A DNA stretch of 64,000 nucleotides from Moritella sp. (GTDB taxonomy: Bacteria > Pseudomonadota > Gammaproteobacteria > Enterobacterales > Moritellaceae), in NCBI RefSeq assembly GCF_013215705.1, contig NZ_JABSQR010000010.1, positions 124,001 through 188,000 of the forward strand. The letters run 5' to 3'. Below the pieces are notes generated by a model, which saw only the letters and a list, made by a program, of their open reading frames with translations, did no database searches and had not been told where the DNA came from. Shown here piece after piece: positions 47,082 to 56,517 of the stretch. Position numbers and translations under genes: made by a program. Each line of letters begins with the position of its first letter. Within the stretch, counting starts at the first letter, position 1.

Positions 47082-48806
47082 ATGCACACCAACTTTTATG
47101 ACGATCATGCTCAACAACTTGCCGAGCAATACCTATCAAAAACCTTCGAAGAAGTGCATGCCGCATGGTCTGAATTCTTACCGTCAATTTTAAACAAACC
47201 CAACGCGCGTATTCTTGATTTAGGTGCTGGGGCAGGGCGTGATAGTCGATATTTTGCTGAGCAAGGACAAGTAAACGACATTAGTATTGTTGCTGTCGAG
47301 CCGGCTAAATTATTGGCCGAAATAGGCCAGCAACAAACACTGGGGTTGAATGTAAAATGGGTGGAAGATTCATTACCTGCACTGGATGTTGTCTGTCGTC
47401 AAGAAATCAGTTTTGATCTTATCCTGCTTAGTGCTGTGTGGATGCATATCCCAAAAAGCGAGCGACCGCGTGCAATTCGAAAACTAGCCAATCTACTCAA
47501 GCCTGGTGCTAAATTAGTTATATCTCTTCGTCATGGCCCAAGTGGTGACGAACGTAAAATGCATGATGTCAGTACCGAAGAGCTAGAATTATTAGCGAAG
47601 TCAGTCGGTTTATCTGTCGTGCTTAAAACAGAGCATGATAGCGACAAACTTGGCCGTGATACTGTTCATTGGCAAACCGTGGTATTACAGCTTCCTGATG
47701 ATGGCTCGGGGGCATTTCCTTTCATTCGTCATGTTGCTTTACATGACGGTAAGGCTGCAACGCACAAACTGGCATTAATGCGCGTATTGTTACGTATTGC
47801 CGATGGTCATCTTGGTGCGGTTATTCGCCGAGAACATACTCCGCAGGGAAACCGAGTCATATTGCCGGTTGGGCTGGTGGCTTTATATTGGTGTCATCAA
47901 TACAAAGTGCTTATCGACGATCATGGTTTATACCAAACCCCAAATAAAAAACCGAATATGGGTTTTATGAAAGACGATGGTTGGCATAAGTTAACCCATC
48001 GTTCTGCAACCGACTACCGTATTGGCCATCTATTTATTGGCGATGATGCTAAAGCATTGCACCGTACATTAACGGCGGCTGTAAGTAATATCAAAAATAT
48101 GCCCTGCAAATATATAACCTTGCCTAACAGTGATAAAACTGTATTTGAAGTGGAAAGCAAACCTGTACGTGCAACAGACAGCTTATTTTTAGATATGGAG
48201 TCATTATCGCAATGGGGTGAATTTTCGTTGCCAGAAACAGTATGGCAAGCGTTTAATCGTTTTGCTTGTTGGATTGAACCTGTGCTTGTTAGTGAATGGA
48301 TGAAAACGATGAAGAGCTATCAGGGTAATCAAAGTCCTGAACAGCAGTTAGCCATCATTAATTCACTGGATTGGTTAGAAGCCAAACGTTCGACTATTGA
48401 GAGTCGTAAACGTTTCGAGCAGTTACAGCAGATACAAAGTCAGCAATGTGTCTGGTCCGGTAAGATTTTAAAACAAGAGTTCGCAATAGATCACTGTATG
48501 CCATTTGCACGCTGGCCGAATAACGATCTGTGGAATCTACTGCCGAGTGATAGCAAAGTAAATGGTCAGAAGAGTGATAGTCTCCCCACAGCCAAAAAGT
48601 TGAAAGACGCTAAATTACGTATTACAGACTGGTGGCAACAAGCCTGGACAGATGATAATACGCAGTCGACTCGCTTCTTTGCCGAAGCTAATATTGCTCT
48701 GCCGGGACTGACTACCAACAACACGTCTATTGATGATCTTTTTGAAGCGTTGGAGCTACAGCGTGGGCGATTAAAAGAAATGCAGCAATTGAGGGAGTGG
48801 GGGTAG
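47082..48806 (+). CDS. SAM methyltransferase-HNH endonuclease fusion
   Basis: A 574-residue protein. The N-terminal 200 residues are a class I SAM-dependent methyltransferase (ILDLGAGAGRDSRYF as motif I at 46-60, and LVISLRHGPS). A middle region of about 220 residues has no motif I recognise. The C-terminal part contains an HNH-type nuclease core: CVWSGKILKQEFAIDHCMPF, then WNLLPSDSKVNGQKSD, with the His pair and Asn in place. A methyltransferase and nuclease in one chain beside a helicase and two NERD proteins suggest modification-dependent DNA or RNA restriction. Whether the methyl group goes to DNA, RNA or protein is unknown. Confidence 0.82.
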   Translation: MHTNFYDDHAQQLAEQYLSKTFEEVHAAWSEFLPSILNKPNARILDLGAGAGRDSRYFAEQGQVNDISIVAVEPAKLLAEIGQQQTLGLNVKWVEDSLPALDVVCRQEISFDLILLSAVWMHIPKSERPRAIRKLANLLKPGAKLVISLRHGPSGDERKMHDVSTEELELLAKSVGLSVVLKTEHDSDKLGRDTVHWQTVVLQLPDDGSGAFPFIRHVALHDGKAATHKLALMRVLLRIADGHLGAVIRREHTPQGNRVILPVGLVALYWCHQYKVLIDDHGLYQTPNKKPNMGFMKDDGWHKLTHRSATDYRIGHLFIGDDAKALHRTLTAAVSNIKNMPCKYITLPNSDKTVFEVESKPVRATDSLFLDMESLSQWGEFSLPETVWQAFNRFACWIEPVLVSEWMKTMKSYQGNQSPEQQLAIINSLDWLEAKRSTIESRKRFEQLQQIQSQQCVWSGKILKQEFAIDHCMPFARWPNNDLWNLLPSDSKVNGQKSDSLPTAKKLKDAKLRITDWWQQAWTDDNTQSTRFFAEANIALPGLTTNNTSIDDLFEALELQRGRLKEMQQLREWG

Positions 48807-48843
48807 TAACGTTAAAGGCTACAGGTGTGTATAGCCTCTATGT

Positions 48844-49848
48844 TTAAGCCTGAACCACGGTGGCCATTATTGTTAGGGGGATTTGTACCTGACAGTCTTG
48901 GCAATTCAAGGTGTATAACTGGAGTTTTTTACTTACTTTGGTATTTTTACTCTTGCAAGACGGGCATGCTTGCTTCATGGGCGTATTACCGCCACAAGCA
49001 CCACATTTAATGTAATAACCATACTTACCGCTACGCATTTCTAACTGATGAGTATCGGTGCACTTCAAACATTTAAGCGGTAGTGGCTGAATTTTCTTGT
49101 ATTGTGCATTCGTATCCACGGGTGCTATTTGTTGTTTAACCTCGACTGCTGGTATAGCTGTATCAGGATTATCAGGTACTGGTAACCGTTTTTCAGTTGG
49201 AGCTGAGCAGTCTTGAGTAAGTAAAAAATCTGCAATAGCCTTCATTTCTTCAACGCTAAACTCGGGACGAGTATCAAAAATGTTTAATGAATTGATTAAT
49301 TTATTTCTTAGTTTCATCAAATTTTGTAATTTATCGCTCAGAAACTCTGCTTTGACCAATTGCTGTGAAATATTTTTAGGCATCTTATCGCGTTCGATAA
49401 TAGCATTACTTGAAACTGCGCACATATTGTTCCAGCAACGCATAGCGAAACCTTGTTGCTTAAATAAAATGGGTTTAAGAATATCTGTGCGATGTTCAAA
49501 CAATAAACATCTCAGTAGCTTTTGTTGTAATTCAACTTGTTTTATTGGTGACGACATTCCTTGCCATTTATCGTTATAACTACGAGACCATTCTTCCTGT
49601 TGATTTATTTTCACTTCACCAGTGATGCTTTTTGATTCAATCAAGATAAAACCAAAGGGGTATAAAATGAGGTGGTCTATCTGAGCTACTTCATCGTTGT
49701 GAGTAAATTTGAGATCGTTAAAGACAAATACCTGTTCGTGTTCTTTAAAAGCACGGCGTAGATAGAAGGCTACATCCTGTTCATGTTTTTGACCTGCTTT
49801 GGCCGTTACAGATGTTGTTTTTTTAAGTACTTTATCTTTAATTATCAC
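48844..49848 (-). CDS. NERD-domain protein with zinc ribbons
   Basis: A 334-residue protein. The N-terminal NERD domain (about residues 20-120) shows QIDHLILYPFGFILIESKS, with Asp, Glu and Lys of the nuclease-like core. The C-terminal 110 residues have several CxxC pairs (KCLKCTD, IKCGACGG, CPSCKSK and LNCQDCQ) forming probable zinc ribbons. Unlike the first NERD protein it has no membrane helix. It is convergent with the methyltransferase-HNH gene 38 bases away. Confidence 0.82.
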   Translation of the reverse strand: MIIKDKVLKKTTSVTAKAGQKHEQDVAFYLRRAFKEHEQVFVFNDLKFTHNDEVAQIDHLILYPFGFILIESKSITGEVKINQQEEWSRSYNDKWQGMSSPIKQVELQQKLLRCLLFEHRTDILKPILFKQQGFAMRCWNNMCAVSSNAIIERDKMPKNISQQLVKAEFLSDKLQNLMKLRNKLINSLNIFDTRPEFSVEEMKAIADFLLTQDCSAPTEKRLPVPDNPDTAIPAVEVKQQIAPVDTNAQYKKIQPLPLKCLKCTDTHQLEMRSGKYGYYIKCGACGGNTPMKQACPSCKSKNTKVSKKLQLYTLNCQDCQVQIPLTIMATVVQA

Positions 49849-50089
49849 TAGAACCCTTTAATTTCAAATTAGGTGGTCAAGGTGTGACCTTATCTATCTA
49901 TTTGTATTGATTATAGATATTAACCTTTAATCAAAAACAAGGTAGTGAGGAGTCTCAAAAAAATGGAATTACAATGTCTTAGTCGAAAATGTTGAATTTA
50001 AAGTGTTTATCTACTCTCCTTAAGTTAAATTTCACGTTATTCATTCTAACTATAGCTGTTGCTGCGATAGGTTAATTCAGTCAAGTGAG
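49849..50089. other. Intergenic region, no gene seen
   Basis: AT-rich; contains the presumed minus-strand promoter of the NERD gene. No ORF or repeat of note. Confidence 0.4.
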
Positions 50090-50334
50090 TTAGGGATAAG
50101 CGTAATCATCAAAATCAGGATAGTGGAGCAGGGTAACTTTGAAATCACGTTTATAAAGTTTAAGTAGGTTCCAATCGACCGTGAGCTTGAGCCTTGATAT
50201 TACCTGATGGATAAATTGCAGCAGTATGTCAGGTAGCACTTCACTATTGCTGAGGCGTGTAGGTAAATTGCAGTGGGTAGTGTTTTACCCTGTTTAACAG
50301 ACTTAATTAGCTCTCGGTATTGAATGAAGTTCAT
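50090..50334 (-). pseudogene. N-terminal remnant of a DNA phosphorothioation-associated methyltransferase
   Basis: The ATG at 50334 opens MNFIQYRELIKSVKQGKTLP followed by TAIYLH; one frameshift later the reading continues EVLPDILLQFIHQVISRLK and then LYKRDFKVTLLHYPDFDDYAYP to a stop at 50090-50092. GK-LP-A-Y-H, LP and the K-SLL-YPDFDD motif are the beginning of the methyltransferase family (TIGR04096) that accompanies dnd phosphorothioation genes. The SAM-binding part is absent. It is a decayed N-terminal piece, about 82 codons. Confidence 0.6.
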
Positions 50335-50550
50335 TTTAAAATATCCCATAGTTAAAAAGTACGTCACAGTTTAATGATAGTTAGTTCAATTTAGTTACTG
50401 TTTAATCATAATTGTGATTAAAATCGAGTTAGTTCATTGCTAATAGGTTGATTTAATTTAATAAAGGCGGAGTATTGGATGTTTTTTAATAAACACATTA
50501 GAACCTATGTAATTAGTTAAGCTAATAATGTAAACGGAAAGGGTTATTCC

Positions 50551-53247
50551 ATGAATCAAACAAATCATGATTTTGAATTATATATGCTTTTACAACATAC
50601 AGTATTCAATCATAAACTTAGCCATAAATTTGATAAATACAATAACAAAGCAATAGAGCTGCATAATGATTGTGATGATCCTAAGCAACTAAAGAAAGCA
50701 CTAAATTGTTTTTTTAAAGCATTGGAACTGACCCTAAAAAATAAGTATGTTCGTTCTGTAGTGATGCATAATTTGGGAATATTTTATTATTCGCATTTTG
50801 CCCATCTGCCGGGTGGGCATGCCGAAAATTTACATAAATCGATACATTATTTCAAGCAAGCGCAGGCAAGTAATGAACGTAAACAGTTTCCGGATAAATA
50901 TGCCTCAACATTAACTCAGCATGCAGTTGCCTGGCGAAGGGCGGCAACAGAGCCTCTTTGGCCTGATTCTCCCGAATATTGTTATCAAAAAGCGGAAGAA
51001 TTAAATAAAAAGGCTATCAAACTTATAAAGGGTGCGGTTCCGATTGAAATTGAGTGTTCAAATTTAGCCATAATTTATTTAAATTTATCAACTGTACTTT
51101 TAGACGTTAACCGGAAGGAAGAGTCATGCGAAGCAGCCGCGTTGTCTTTCAAATCATATAAGCACTCATATAACTTGAACCCGGAATATCAACGGAACTC
51201 CCGGCCGGAAATAGAGCAAATATTGGGTGTGGTATTTTCACGATTGAACTATTTCGGTTCTGACAGTCATGATTATCAAAATATTTGTAGTGAAATACTA
51301 GAGTTTGGATCTAAAAATGGCCTGGAGCCTTTAATGATGATGGGTATAAATCCTTTGGTTGATATAGCTAATCCAGCATCAGAAATAGAAGTTTTATATA
51401 GAAATGCGCAACAAAATAATACCAATGAAAATAGAAAAATAATACGGATTAAAATTAAAAATTTAATGGAAAAAAGATATTCGGCGGAGACTGATCAATC
51501 ATGTGACAGAATTACTTGTCTTATACAGCAAGCTGGCTCTGGGTTAGCAAGATTATTCATTGCGGATGATCAACCGCTTGAGGCATTTACAGTATTAGAG
51601 CATATGAGCGCTATGCGCTTTACTGAAGGTTTAGGTACTCGATGGTATGTTCCTAGCAACAAGTTTGCATTTGCATTGCTGAAAGTCCAGCAACAACTGG
51701 GTGCTTGGTATTATGGATTAAATGAAAATGCACTGATGTGTGAACAAATACCTGCATGTGAAGTCAGAGGTTATTTAACTGAGCTTTATAATAAAGTAAA
51801 GTGTATTCATAAAGCTTCAGAACACCAAACAAATATTGTGGGAATTGATAATGAAAGATATCTCAATACCATTGGTGAGGCGGTTAAAAGTGATAAACCT
51901 ATTGTGTTCTTGAAAAACAAGGCCATTGAATTTCTGGATGACATCAATAAGATTGAACCTTCACTTTGTTATTTAGACCCTGATTGGGATAGGGACCGTA
52001 AAAAATTAAATGCAATAAGAAAAGATGATTTCAAAAGAGTGTTTGAACAGTATCCGGATTTAACATTAATTAAGATTGATATTGAGAATAATTACTCAAA
52101 TATGCTAATTATTGTCTCTTCTAAAAAAGGGCATGAAATAATAACCCATGGGTATACTGTTGATGTTCCAAGTGAAATAATCTCAATAATCGGCGATTTT
52201 TCTTATTCTCATGAACTTGGTGATTTAAGAAAGTGGGCTCTTGATTTTATTGATTGGAAGTCAATATTACCATTGCAATGTAAAAGGGTTGGATTATTAC
52301 CTTCATTTCACGCATCACACATTCCTTGGGCTGCAACAGGGAAGCAAGATGAGTTACTATTAAATTTAGTTGAGGAGGTAGTATGGCTTCCATCATTAAT
52401 GGTTTTATATAATCAAGTTATTTTTTTTGAAAATAAACAGGAAAATCATAATCTCATTGGAGGGAATACACAGTTTACTGAACTGTCCCATCTGAATGTA
52501 AGTAATCAAGATGAAATTTTGGAAAGGTCACAGATAACAAGCGTTATTCGTAAATCTAAAGTGATTTCTTATTACGGACACTGTGAACATAACCCCCCTG
52601 AACTGCCAATGCTTTTACTCAAGAACTTGTCAGTATCTCCCTTTGAATTACATAATGAGATTAGAGGCTCTGAGCGTGTTGAATTCTGGGCTTGTCAGAG
52701 TGGAAGTAATATTCCTTTAAAATACTTAAGTAGTCCAGTAAATGAAGCATTTGGTATGGATATGAAAATGTTGGAATTTGGTGCTGAGACTGCTATCGGA
52801 ACTCTTTGGGCTGTTCCGGAATTAGTAACTGCACATATTAAGTGTTATTACGATTTACTTGTCAGACAAGGTGTTAAAGCATCTAAAGCATTAATACAAG
52901 CGCAGCGTTGGTGGATAAATGTAGGTGCGAATGTAGAGCTTAAATTAATTAAAGAGATCGGTCTGACATCGTATCTTAAACGCCTTGGACACAATAATGC
53001 TGCGCATAGTGCGATAGACGCACTTATGGGGCCGGTTTTGTCTAAGCAATTCACAGTTCATAATGAACTGAAAGATATTGAGCAGAGCTTTAAGCATCCA
53101 TCTGCATGGGCTGGATTACGATTTTGTGGCTTACCTGAGAATAAGGGCGTTTATATTTCTAAGGATAAAATGGCATTGGAACATGATGATAAGATTGAAC
53201 TGCAACAAATGATAAAACGATTGAAACTGACTTCAGGGTTTATGTAA
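50551..53247 (+). CDS. TPR-CHAT caspase-like protease
   Basis: An 898-residue protein. The first 400 residues are helical repeats of TPR type (for example VVMHNLGIFYYSHF and YCYQKAEELNKKAIKL). The C-terminal CHAT domain (about 590-880) carries the caspase-like dyad: His677 in YYGHCEH and Cys715 in FWACQSG, both in the expected places, and the typical GAETAIGTLWAVPE segment. CHAT proteases cleave partner proteins upon a trigger sensed by the repeats; known cases include Csx29 of the type III-E Craspase and proteases that activate bacterial gasdermins. Its stop overlaps the next start, starting a four-gene operon. Confidence 0.88.
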   Translation: MNQTNHDFELYMLLQHTVFNHKLSHKFDKYNNKAIELHNDCDDPKQLKKALNCFFKALELTLKNKYVRSVVMHNLGIFYYSHFAHLPGGHAENLHKSIHYFKQAQASNERKQFPDKYASTLTQHAVAWRRAATEPLWPDSPEYCYQKAEELNKKAIKLIKGAVPIEIECSNLAIIYLNLSTVLLDVNRKEESCEAAALSFKSYKHSYNLNPEYQRNSRPEIEQILGVVFSRLNYFGSDSHDYQNICSEILEFGSKNGLEPLMMMGINPLVDIANPASEIEVLYRNAQQNNTNENRKIIRIKIKNLMEKRYSAETDQSCDRITCLIQQAGSGLARLFIADDQPLEAFTVLEHMSAMRFTEGLGTRWYVPSNKFAFALLKVQQQLGAWYYGLNENALMCEQIPACEVRGYLTELYNKVKCIHKASEHQTNIVGIDNERYLNTIGEAVKSDKPIVFLKNKAIEFLDDINKIEPSLCYLDPDWDRDRKKLNAIRKDDFKRVFEQYPDLTLIKIDIENNYSNMLIIVSSKKGHEIITHGYTVDVPSEIISIIGDFSYSHELGDLRKWALDFIDWKSILPLQCKRVGLLPSFHASHIPWAATGKQDELLLNLVEEVVWLPSLMVLYNQVIFFENKQENHNLIGGNTQFTELSHLNVSNQDEILERSQITSVIRKSKVISYYGHCEHNPPELPMLLLKNLSVSPFELHNEIRGSERVEFWACQSGSNIPLKYLSSPVNEAFGMDMKMLEFGAETAIGTLWAVPELVTAHIKCYYDLLVRQGVKASKALIQAQRWWINVGANVELKLIKEIGLTSYLKRLGHNNAAHSAIDALMGPVLSKQFTVHNELKDIEQSFKHPSAWAGLRFCGLPENKGVYISKDKMALEHDDKIELQQMIKRLKLTSGFM

Positions 53248-54170
53248 TGTTTGATGATCAATTACCTATTATAGATATATCCAAAGACGGTCGCCAAAAG
53301 TATGTCGAGCAGTATAGACGGCAAATAGAGCTTGTCCTTTTAGAAGCAATGGATCGCCTTGAAGAGAGTTTCTCTAAAAATGATCAGTTCATTAAGGTTT
53401 TTGGTAGTCATGACTCCGCGACAGATAAAATAATAAACCTGTTTTTAGCTGACTCATTTGATTTAGAAAAAGCACATGCAAAAAATCTCAGCTTATTCAC
53501 TCAATTAGACTACTGGCTTGAGTATAAAACAGGCGGGAGATTAGGCTCCAATAAAATGACCTGTAATGATCTGAGTCAAATAAATGAGACAGAAATCACG
53601 ACAAATCAACCAGATAATCATATTGAAAACTTAGCCAAAGGACTTAGTCAATTGAGCTTGTGTGTAGCCCCTGATTTGGTGGGCTACTGGCTGATGGCTA
53701 ATAAAAAGTTGCTTGATGAAATCGGTACATTAGAACAGTTTTATCTTGACCATAAAGAGATAGAAAACATGGGCTCTGATGGAAAAAAGACACGTTATAA
53801 AGCTGATGCATGTTTTAGGTATCTTTATTTATTTTTAAATATAAGACCAAAATTATTTGATAATGGTTATATAGATGCCTACGAAGCTAAATATTTTGTC
53901 CGAGGAAATAATATACCTCAATACACGTCAATACAAACCGAAGACCATATTAAAAAGATGCATGTAAGAAAGGTTATTCGCCAAATCATTGATAGATTTG
54001 AAGCAATTCATAGCGATAGTGATACGTTGCAAGCTTGTTTGATTCGTACAATGGCGAGGAAATCACTCGTAGATTTATATGAATTTGAACCACTGCATAA
54101 ACGAGAATACGGGGAAAAGTTAAAAGGTTTAAAGCAAGTTAAAACGGCATGTGCGGAGGAATTTATATGA
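53247..54170 (+). CDS. Unknown protein of CHAT operon (ORF2)
   Basis: A 307-residue protein whose ATG overlaps the last base of the CHAT gene stop. It is helical and charged, with no signal peptide and no long hydrophobic segment, so it is not obviously a gasdermin. The first 90 residues (RRQIELVLLEAMDRLEESF and onwards) and the C-terminal TEDHIKKMHVRKVIRQIIDRF have a look compatible with a helical regulatory protein, but I see no diagnostic motif. Its stop is overlapped by the next gene (ATGA). It is a candidate substrate or partner of the CHAT protease. Confidence 0.65.
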   Translation: MFDDQLPIIDISKDGRQKYVEQYRRQIELVLLEAMDRLEESFSKNDQFIKVFGSHDSATDKIINLFLADSFDLEKAHAKNLSLFTQLDYWLEYKTGGRLGSNKMTCNDLSQINETEITTNQPDNHIENLAKGLSQLSLCVAPDLVGYWLMANKKLLDEIGTLEQFYLDHKEIENMGSDGKKTRYKADACFRYLYLFLNIRPKLFDNGYIDAYEAKYFVRGNNIPQYTSIQTEDHIKKMHVRKVIRQIIDRFEAIHSDSDTLQACLIRTMARKSLVDLYEFEPLHKREYGEKLKGLKQVKTACAEEFI

Positions 54171-54760
54171 GCCTGAACAAAATGACTCTTGATGCAATGA
54201 TTCTCGGGCAAGACGTTGATAATAGTGCTTGGGAAGCACTCCTTCATGATTCTAAGCGCGAGGAACTATGGCAAGCAGCTGTTGAGCGACGGGAGCAAAT
54301 TAACCATTTTTGTAAATTTGCAGCGACCTGGCCAAAGCTAGCTAAAAGCTACCGAATGATGAAATCAATTACAAAGTCTGATGTTAAACCACCTAAGCTA
54401 TCTTGTTTTGATCTTTTCTCATATCGCAATGCATTACAGGCCACTATGAGTGGTGAATCGAACAATGGGCTGGATGAATTCATATTAAATGAAATACCGT
54501 GGGGTTCACAACGTATTGTTGAAATTGAGTCACCAAGGCATATTAAATTTAAGTGCGAAAGAACCATCAATATTTACTATGAGTATGATGACAAAATTGG
54601 CTGGATAACATCTGAAGATTCATGGGAACTAAAGCAAAGTGAGGGGCCTGTTATACTTACTTTTATCGATGGCGAAGTAAATAATGACAGCAGCTATTCA
54701 ACTGCTATTGAACAAGCAAATTCTGTTGGAGGTTTAGTTTTTTTACCTAATTTAAAATAA
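54167..54760 (+). CDS. Unknown protein of CHAT operon (ORF3)
   Basis: A 197-residue protein starting at 54167 (MSLNKMTLDAMI), where GGAGG at 54155-54159 is properly spaced; the four-base overlap with the preceding gene indicates coupling. The N-terminal half is helical (ELWQAAVERREQINHFCKF), the C-terminal half from about residue 95 is beta-rich (SQRIVEIESPRHIKFK ... PVILTFIDGE). No membrane segment. Unknown family; the two-part layout would allow a protease-cleavable linker near residues 60-95. Confidence 0.62.
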   Translation: MSLNKMTLDAMILGQDVDNSAWEALLHDSKREELWQAAVERREQINHFCKFAATWPKLAKSYRMMKSITKSDVKPPKLSCFDLFSYRNALQATMSGESNNGLDEFILNEIPWGSQRIVEIESPRHIKFKCERTINIYYEYDDKIGWITSEDSWELKQSEGPVILTFIDGEVNNDSSYSTAIEQANSVGGLVFLPNLK

Positions 54761-54822
54761 AAAGCGAAAAAAATCTAATTCAAATGTGTATAGGAGTATC
54801 AATAACAAAAAGGGACTCCTAA

Positions 54823-55137
54823 ATGACAGATAATATTAATTATACTTTTGAATGTATATCAACCCAAACTGACCATTATCACCCATCCATACGTTGCGAT
54901 TTTAATCGTAAGGTGTGGATAAACCTTCCTCATATTTACCAACAAAAAGTAAAAACACTTGCAACTTCCCTCGCTGCTGGAGTTCCATTTTCATTGCTTG
55001 GTGGGAAAAAAATTAAATGCAATCAATCGTTAATCCGTTTTCGAGTCGGCCGAAACCATCGTTTGTTACTTAAGACTGATTCACAGGGTAAAGAGTTACG
55101 TCTTCTGAATAGGCAAGGATATGAGATGTATTTTTGA
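54823..55137 (+). CDS. ParE/RelE-like small protein
   Basis: A 104-residue protein 62 bases after the CHAT operon genes, with AGGGA ahead of the ATG. The central and C-terminal part (LIRFRVGRNHRLLLKTDSQG followed by KELRLLNRQGYE) has the strand pattern of the RelE/ParE toxin superfamily. No antitoxin gene of usual type adjoins it; the upstream ORF3 could serve, or the protein may have a non-toxic binding role. The match is weak. Confidence 0.5.
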   Translation: MTDNINYTFECISTQTDHYHPSIRCDFNRKVWINLPHIYQQKVKTLATSLAAGVPFSLLGGKKIKCNQSLIRFRVGRNHRLLLKTDSQGKELRLLNRQGYEMYF

Positions 55138-55269
55138 ATAATTATTCGTAATCATTTCAAAAATACAATCAGAACTTAGATATCAATCATGATGAAACAG
55201 CTAAATAGCCATTATCAAACTTGTCCAAAGTATAGATTTTAGCTGAATCTCTTAAACGGAATTCAGAAT

Positions 55270-56517
55270 ATGAACAAAATTAAACACGCTTTATTAGTGA
55301 CCTTCGACTTCACCCAACGAGGTAAAAGCGGAACCGGATTTGCGGCCGGCAGCTTATTATCTGCTTGCCGTAGTCACGAACTGTATGGGCAACAGTTTAC
55401 GATTGAGCATTTAGCCATCCCCATGTCGACGGTTGCTAAAGAACGATTATCAGTAGCAAAGATTGTCGATGAGATCCGTAAAACTATACCTCTTGCTCAC
55501 TTAGACCGTCTGGCATTGGCTTGTTATGTTTGGAGTTCATCACTTATTGAACCCATCATTAAATTATGTAAAGAGTATGGGTTTAAAGGCAAGGTGATAC
55601 TTGGTGGTTACCAAATTAACAGTAAAAGTTGTCGTGAGCTTTATCCTAACGGTGACTTCTATATTCCCGGCTATGCTGAAGCATCATTACCGGAAGCTAT
55701 TCTAGATGAACATTCGATTTCGAGTCGAATTGTTGATGTCCCCGTTAACTTTGAAAAATTGGCATCCCCTTATTTAGATGGCAGCTTAATGCTAGAGCAA
55801 GGACAAGATATGATCCACTGGGAAACCCGTCGTGGATGTGTCTTTAAGTGTAATTTTTGTGCCCATCGAGACCTTAAAAATAAGAAGGTACATTTACTTG
55901 GTATGGATAAAATAAAGCAAGAACTAGACCTGTTTAAACGAAAATACGTTAAGAAAATTAATGTGCTTGATCCGATTTTCAATAATGAGCCAAACCATGA
56001 AGAGATCCTTAAATACGCGATTAAAATCGGTCTAACCGCGTTGTTGTCATTGCAGGTGCGTTTCGAGCGGATCAATGAAGAATTTCTTCAGCTTTGTGCT
56101 CAGCTAAATGTACACCTGGAGTTTGGCCTACAGACTGCTGTGATAAGTGAATCCAGAATTATTGAAAGAGCAAATAACATGAATAAAGTAGATAAGAGCA
56201 TTGCCTTAATACAGCAATGGCAGCAGCCTTTTGAAGTCAGCCTGATCTACGGATTACCGGGGCAGACGGTCGACAGTTTTCAATACAGCATTGAATATTT
56301 ACAGCAAAGAAATGTCGCTATTATTAAAGCCTTTCCGTTGATGTTACTCGAAGGTACTCAGTTATTTGAAGATAAGAACAAGTTTAATATAACCGAAGAT
56401 TTTATTGATGACAGTGGTATTCCACATGTAATAGCTTGCGACAGTTTCACCCGTGGTGAATGGCAACTGATGCATCAATATGCCCAAAATTTAGCTATAT
56501 CAGAGGACGCTGCATAA
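55270..56517 (+). CDS. B12-binding-type radical SAM protein
   Basis: A 415-residue protein. The N-terminal ~150 residues resemble a cobalamin-binding Rossmann domain (VILGGYQINSKSC). The radical SAM core carries the CxxxCxxC cluster motif in RRGCVFKCNFCAHRD (about residues 195-209), followed by LQVRFERINEEFL and YGLPGQTVDSF. It makes a 5'-deoxyadenosyl radical. The TAATG junction with the thymidylate-kinase-like gene shows co-translation. Such proteins modify unreactive carbons in nucleotides, peptides or lipids; the substrate is unknown. Confidence 0.85.
   Translation: MNKIKHALLVTFDFTQRGKSGTGFAAGSLLSACRSHELYGQQFTIEHLAIPMSTVAKERLSVAKIVDEIRKTIPLAHLDRLALACYVWSSSLIEPIIKLCKEYGFKGKVILGGYQINSKSCRELYPNGDFYIPGYAEASLPEAILDEHSISSRIVDVPVNFEKLASPYLDGSLMLEQGQDMIHWETRRGCVFKCNFCAHRDLKNKKVHLLGMDKIKQELDLFKRKYVKKINVLDPIFNNEPNHEEILKYAIKIGLTALLSLQVRFERINEEFLQLCAQLNVHLEFGLQTAVISESRIIERANNMNKVDKSIALIQQWQQPFEVSLIYGLPGQTVDSFQYSIEYLQQRNVAIIKAFPLMLLEGTQLFEDKNKFNITEDFIDDSGIPHVIACDSFTRGEWQLMHQYAQNLAISEDAA

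Noticed and set aside
53247-54170. Bacterial gasdermin as CHAT partner
   Set aside because: No N-terminal amphipathic beta pattern or membrane-inserting segment is seen; the sequence reads as helical and charged.
54823-55137. Classical type II toxin-antitoxin pair
   Set aside because: Only a weak RelE/ParE-like toxin pattern is visible and no short DNA-binding antitoxin gene adjoins it.
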